DNA of 64,000 nucleotides from Streptomyces sp. 840.1 (GTDB taxonomy: Bacteria > Actinomycetota > Actinomycetes > Streptomycetales > Streptomycetaceae), in the NCBI RefSeq assembly GCF_003751445.1, contig NZ_RJUU01000003.1:558001-622000 (forward strand), given 5' to 3'. The translations under genes and the position numbers were made by a program. Below, in pieces: positions 60,499 to 64,000 of this stretch; within the stretch, counting starts at the first letter, position 1, and each line of letters starts with the position of its first letter. Below the pieces are notes generated by a model. That model was not told where the DNA came from, searched no databases, and worked only from the letters and a program-made list of their open reading frames with translations.

Positions 60499-61388
60499 GC
60501 CTGGCGCCGCGAGCGGTCCTGGTCCACCGCACCACCGAGTACGAGGAACTGCTCGCGCGGCACGGCACCCACGGCCAGGCGGCGTTCTTCCTGACGAGCC
60601 GGGGCCGGTCCATCGAGGAGGTCGCCCGGCGGCACGAGCGGACCCGGCAGGCGCTCAGCGATGTGGCGGCGGCCGTTCCGCTGCAGTGGCGGCAGTCCCG
60701 GGTGGAGCGCCAGGACCTGGACCGGTTCCTCTTCGCGCCCGAGGACGTGGTGGTCGTGGTCGGCCAGGACGGCCTGGTCGCCAACGCCGCCAAGTACCTC
60801 TGCGGCCAGCCGGTCGTCGGCATCGACACCGATCCCGGGCGCAATCCCGGGGTCCTGGTCCGCCACCGGCCCGCCGACGCGGCCGCGCTGCTGCGGGCGG
60901 CCGTGGCACCGGGCGGCGCGGTGGACGAGCTGACCATGGTGGAGGCGGTGGCCGATGACACCCAGCGGCTGCTGGCACTCAACGAGATCTACCTCGGCCC
61001 GCCGGGGCACCAGACAGCCCGCTACCGGCTCGGCCCCGACGACTCCCCCGCCGAGTCCCAGGCCTCCTCCGGCGTCCTGGTCGGGACCGGCACCGGCGCC
61101 ACCGGCTGGCTGCGCTCCCTGTGGCAGGAACGCCGCAGCCCGCTCGCCCTGCCGGCGCCCACCGACTCCCGGCTGCTCTGGTTCGTCCGGGAGGCCTGGC
61201 CGTCCCCGGTCACCGGCACCTCACTGGTCTCGGGCGAGCTGGGGCGCGGGCAGGGGCTGCGGCTGACCGTGGAGTCGGACCGGGTGGTGGTCTTCGGCGA
61301 CGGGATGGAGGCGGACGCGCTGGAGCTGACCTGGGGGCAGACGGTACGGCTCGGCATCTCACCCACGTCCCTGCGGCTGGCCGGCTGA
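60495..61388 (+). CDS. NAD kinase-like protein with altered nucleotide motif
   Basis: 297 residues, GTG start overlapping the SPFH stop. NAD-kinase/diacylglycerol-kinase-like fold: the usual GGDGT motif reads [16 protein letters not shown], followed by [16 protein letters not shown], a conserved LALNEIYLG (the NE/D motif that contacts NAD) and [16 protein letters not shown] near the substrate loop. The GGDG-to-GQDG change may reduce or change activity. In actinomycetes this type sits beside SPFH genes, and a role in binding or phosphorylating NAD-like molecules is inferred. A Nudix hydrolase follows 82 bases downstream. Confidence 0.78.
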   Translation: MSLAPRAVLVHRTTEYEELLARHGTHGQAAFFLTSRGRSIEEVARRHERTRQALSDVAAAVPLQWRQSRVERQDLDRFLFAPEDVVVVVGQDGLVANAAKYLCGQPVVGIDTDPGRNPGVLVRHRPADAAALLRAAVAPGGAVDELTMVEAVADDTQRLLALNEIYLGPPGHQTARYRLGPDDSPAESQASSGVLVGTGTGATGWLRSLWQERRSPLALPAPTDSRLLWFVREAWPSPVTGTSLVSGELGRGQGLRLTVESDRVVVFGDGMEADALELTWGQTVRLGISPTSLRLAG

Positions 61389-61470
61389 CCGCAGCACCCC
61401 GGTCCCCGCCCGTAGGCTCGGCGCCCCATGGCGGTCACCGGCCGCCGACCAGCCCCAGGAGCAGACAGAC

Positions 61471-61977
61471 ATGGACAGCGAGACGACGCGCATCCCGGAC
61501 CGCAACTCCCGGCCGCCGCAGGCGCAGGCCGCCCTGGGGGTCGGCGTGATCGTGCGGGACACGCAGGGGCGCGTCCTGCTCGGCCGGCACCACAGCGGCA
61601 GCTGGGAGCTGCCGGGCGGGAAGGTCGATCCGACGCACGAGTCGATCGCGGCGGCGGCCGTGCGCGAGCTCCGCGAGGAGACGGGTCTGGAGGTTCCCGA
61701 GGGCGACATGGGCGTCTTCGCGATGCTGCACGACGTGGCCGGCGGCATCAACCGGGTGACCATGGCCGCCCTGGTCACGGTGGAGTCGGGCAGCCCCCAG
61801 GTCACCGAACCCCATCTCATCAGCGCCTGGCGGTGGACCCGGCCCGAGGAGCTGCCGACGCCGCTGTTCGACCCCTCGGCACAGATCCTCGCGGCCTGGC
61901 GCCCCGATCTCGGCATCGCGCACCCGCCTGCCCATAAGCTGACCGTATTGCCCGAGGCCACACAGGTGAACCCCTAA
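61471..61977 (+). CDS. Nudix hydrolase
   Basis: 168 residues. Complete Nudix box at 49-73: [25 protein letters not shown], matching G-x5-E-x7-REUxEE-x-[31 protein letters not shown] precedes it, typical of 8-oxo-dGTP/NTP or ADP-ribose pyrophosphatases of the MutT type. It hydrolyses a nucleoside diphosphate linked to another group; with an NAD-kinase-like gene upstream, a dinucleotide or NAD-derived substrate is possible. The TAA stop lies inside a short inverted repeat (61970-62002). Confidence 0.92.
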   Translation: MDSETTRIPDRNSRPPQAQAALGVGVIVRDTQGRVLLGRHHSGSWELPGGKVDPTHESIAAAAVRELREETGLEVPEGDMGVFAMLHDVAGGINRVTMAALVTVESGSPQVTEPHLISAWRWTRPEELPTPLFDPSAQILAAWRPDLGIAHPPAHKLTVLPEATQVNP

Positions 61978-62002
61978 ATCAGTTATTCATTTGCCTAGGG
62001 GT
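61970..62002. terminator. Weak inverted repeat around the Nudix stop
   Basis: ACCCCTA (61970-61976) and TAGGGGT (61996-62002) with a 19-base A+T-rich centre. It may be a weak terminator or an operator for the following FBP gene. Confidence 0.35.
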
Positions 62003-62027
62003 CATAGGCAGAGTTAGCGTCGATGTC

Positions 62028-62522
62028 ATGAAGGCCGTGACCGAACAGGACATCCGCACATCGTTCGTCAACTGCTCCAAGGGGGAAGCCAAGCGTCTGC
62101 CGCTCCCCCGCGATTTCGAGGAGCTGCCGTGGGAGGATCTGGACTTCCTCGGCTGGCGTGACCTGTCCGCTCCCGGGCGCAGCTACATCGTCACCGAGCA
62201 CGAGGGCAGGACGGCCGGCATCACGCTCCGCTTCCCCTCCCAGCAGCGCGGCTTCCTGCACCGGAGCATGTGCTCGCTCTGTCTGACCACACACCCCGGC
62301 AGCGGGGTGTCCCTGATGACCGCCCGCAAGTCCGGGCAGGCGGGGCGCGAGGGGAATTCGGTCGGCCTGTACATGTGCACCGATCTGGCCTGCTCGCTCT
62401 ACGTCCGGGGGAAGAAGGCCGTGCCGTCGGGCGCCCGGTTCAAGGAGTCGCTGACGGTGGAGGAGCAGATCGCCCGCACCTCGGCCAACCTCTCCGCGTT
62501 CGTGGCCAGGCTCTACAGCTGA
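62028..62522 (+). CDS. FBP-domain (EF-G-binding, FusB-like treble-clef) zinc protein
   Basis: 164 residues. An N-terminal helical part (MKAVTEQDIRTSFVNCSKGEAKRLPLPRDF) is followed by a C-terminal treble-clef zinc finger with Cys82 and Cys85 (CSLC) and Cys117 and Cys122 (MCTDLAC). The family resembles staphylococcal FusB, which binds elongation factor G and frees it from the ribosome; whether this actinobacterial form gives fusidic-acid protection is unknown. ENSVGLYMC and the LSAFVARLY end are family features. Confidence 0.85.
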   Translation: MKAVTEQDIRTSFVNCSKGEAKRLPLPRDFEELPWEDLDFLGWRDLSAPGRSYIVTEHEGRTAGITLRFPSQQRGFLHRSMCSLCLTTHPGSGVSLMTARKSGQAGREGNSVGLYMCTDLACSLYVRGKKAVPSGARFKESLTVEEQIARTSANLSAFVARLYS

Positions 62523-62572
62523 GCCGGGGATACGCGGAACCGGCGGGGGCGGCGGACGGCCGTCCCGTCCCC

Positions 62573-62750
62573 CTAGGGCCTGTCCTCAAACTGCCGTCTG
62601 CCGGGCGACGCCACGCACGCACTCTCGCCGCACCGGCCCCAGACCCCGGTACGTCCAGTACCGGGGCCTGGGGCCGGCACGCCGAGAGCACGACCTGACG
62701 CCGCCCGCCCGCCCTTCGGGCGACGACGGCAGTTTGAAGACAGGCCCTAG
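62573..62750. mobile_element. MITE-like element with 26-bp terminal inverted repeats
   Basis: Left end CTAGGGCCTGTCCTCAAACT (62573-62592, continuing to 62598) matches the reverse complement of 62725-62750 with one mismatch. The interior, 126 bases, has no gene but folds into nested hairpins centred near 62655 (CCCCGGTAC/GTACCGGGG). CTAG at both ends is itself palindromic and may be the target duplication. This is the form of a non-autonomous transposable element mobilised by an IS elsewhere. Confidence 0.75.
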
Positions 62751-62797
62751 GCCGGATGCCGGGGCGGGACAGGACGGGCGCCGCGCCGCCGCGCCTG

Positions 62798-64000
62798 TCA
62801 GCGGATTTCGGTCTCCACCCTGGAGGGGACCAGCCGGGTCCCGTCGGCAAGGCGGAACTCCAGCGTGACCGGGTGAGCGCCGGCCGCCGCGTCCGAGGTG
62901 GCCCGTACGGCGACCCGGGCGGCGGCGCCCCGGGTGCCGCGCACCTTCAGCGTGCCGCTCGACGGTGCCACGACGACACCGTCGGGCGCGGTCGCCGTCC
63001 AGTGGACGGTGTGGCCGGCGAAGTCGACGTCCTGGGCCTCCACGTCGAGCGGCACCGGGGCACCGCCCCGTTCGAGCACCAGGAATCCCGGATCACCGAA
63101 CCCGGCCGCAGGGCTCGCGTAGGTGTCGACGACGTCCTGGCGGATGCGGGCGTCGTCGTAGGGCGACTGGCTGCCGGGGCCGTTCCAGCGCCCCCGGGCC
63201 TGCATGTTGGGCAGGCAGACGCCGTTGAACCGATTGCGGTGCACGAGTGCCCGGTACTCCCGGCGCGCCGCGTCCAGTTCGGCGCTGCCTGCCGGTGCCA
63301 GGCCGATCCTCATGTCGGCCAGCGCGATGTCCAGGTTGCGGGTCAGCCGGTCGAGCAGGGTGCGCGGCACGGGGCCCTCCGCCCGGCCGGCCGCCTCCTG
63401 GAGGGCGGCCCGCGCCTGCCCGTAGTTCGTGGTGAGCACACCGGGCCCGTGCGTGTCGGGGTCCAGGGCCGTCAGCTCGTAGTAGCGCCCCATCGCGCCG
63501 GCCCCGGCCGCGCCGAACCGGGCCTCCAGGTAGCCGTCGAGGTAGCCGCCCGCGTCCAGTGAGCTGTCCCAGGCCAGCGCGGCGACCAGGGACTGGACGT
63601 GCTCGTAGGTGATCCAGTCGCCCGGCTCGCTGTACATGCCGATGCCGTTCAGACCGAGCCCCGACTCGTGGACGGCGTCGGCCGCGATGGTGGTGAGCGG
63701 GTGGACCGGAAGGCTGCGCCAGCGGTACCGCCGGTAGTACTCGTACATCGCGAGCGGGCCCCGGTGGGTGGAGCGCCAGGCCCGCAGCGCCTTCGCCAGA
63801 GCGGTGTTGGCGCCCACCGAGGGATCGCCCAGGTGACCGTCGTAATTCCGGCCGTACGGGGCGAAGTCCACCACCACCTCGGGGTCGCAGGGGTACTGGG
63901 GGCCGGGCGGCTGCACGGTGGAGGCGTACGCGATCCGTTCGGCCCGGACCCCGGGCAGTTCCTCGCGCAGCACCCGGGCGAGCTCGTTGACCACCACCGA
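62798..64000 (-). CDS. DUF4838-domain protein (glycoside-hydrolase-like), 5' end outside window
   Basis: At least 400 residues; the frame is open through the last base of the window. NELARVLREELPGVRAERIAYAS and PEVVVDFAPYGRNYDGHLGD are typical of DUF4838 TIM-barrel proteins, which are thought to be carbohydrate-active. MYEYYRRYRWRSLPVHPLTTIAADA and GIGMYSEPGDWITYEHVQSLVAALAWD follow. The last ~110 residues form a beta-rich accessory domain (HTVHWTATAPDGVVVAPSSG). The N-terminus, including any signal peptide, is not in the window. Substrate unknown. Confidence 0.75.
   Translation of the reverse strand, partial: SVVVNELARVLREELPGVRAERIAYASTVQPPGPQYPCDPEVVVDFAPYGRNYDGHLGDPSVGANTALAKALRAWRSTHRGPLAMYEYYRRYRWRSLPVHPLTTIAADAVHESGLGLNGIGMYSEPGDWITYEHVQSLVAALAWDSSLDAGGYLDGYLEARFGAAGAGAMGRYYELTALDPDTHGPGVLTTNYGQARAALQEAAGRAEGPVPRTLLDRLTRNLDIALADMRIGLAPAGSAELDAARREYRALVHRNRFNGVCLPNMQARGRWNGPGSQSPYDDARIRQDVVDTYASPAAGFGDPGFLVLERGGAPVPLDVEAQDVDFAGHTVHWTATAPDGVVVAPSSGTLKVRGTRGAAARVAVRATSDAAAGAHPVTLEFRLADGTRLVPSRVETEIR

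Overview
The base composition (very G+C-rich, strong third-position G/C), the frequent GTG/TTG starts and the gene families present point to a Streptomyces chromosome, or a very close actinomycete. The families include leaderless MerR/LacI genes, a PanD-GNAT block, ECF-CAP fusions, SPFH, FBP and DUF4838 proteins. I see no rRNA, tRNA or CRISPR array. The mix of accessory genes, decayed genes, an insertion-sequence remnant and a MITE suggests a chromosome arm.

Layout. 1-5.6 kb: tail of a GH3 beta-glucosidase, its LacI regulator with an overlapping operator, a decayed membrane-protein gene, a ROK regulator, and a long gene-free stretch carrying a second, longer copy of the LacI-type palindrome. 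5.6-10.8 kb: gnd, an ECF sigma-CAP fusion, a DJ-1/PfpI protein and an MgtC-like membrane protein. 10.9-12.8 kb: a two-gene encapsulin nanocompartment system (DyP peroxidase cargo and shell). 12.9-20 kb: racemase-like gene, GNAT, panD, a truncated TetR, MarR/VOC pair with two operators, SDR, GNAT and a damaged IS5-type transposase. 19.9-21.8 kb: SmtB-type regulator facing a P1B-4 metal ATPase that has lost its middle. 21.9-24.1 kb: secreted protein and an ABC transporter.

24.4-53.1 kb is the most unusual part. A four-gene operon (reductase, PfaD-type enoyl reductase, KS-AT-ACP-KR-DH megasynthase, KS-CLF-AT-DH-DH megasynthase; about 28.1-43.7 kb) has the architecture of a polyunsaturated-fatty-acid synthase. 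It is flanked by a flavin monooxygenase and a wax-ester-synthase/DGAT acyltransferase. Downstream lie a MerR regulator, a 4-HFC-phosphate (furan) synthase of the methanofuran MfnB family with every catalytic residue I recall, an aldehyde dehydrogenase, a zinc alcohol dehydrogenase, an O-methyltransferase-like gene, a calexcitin-type EF-hand protein, and an AurF-like diiron oxygenase with its own ferredoxin-ferredoxin reductase fusion. My inference, not shown by sequence alone, is that this is a biosynthetic locus for a polyene acyl chain released by reduction and/or esterified by the WS/DGAT enzyme, possibly onto a furan alcohol made by the MfnB-ALDH-ADH set.

53-64 kb: DoxX, an FadH-type flavin/Fe-S reductase behind a 30-bp palindrome, PadR, an EamA permease overlapping a PAP2 phosphatase, a TetR gene with a compound operator array, an SPFH / NAD-kinase-like / Nudix group, an FBP zinc protein, a MITE-like element, and the C-terminal part of a DUF4838 protein that runs off the window.
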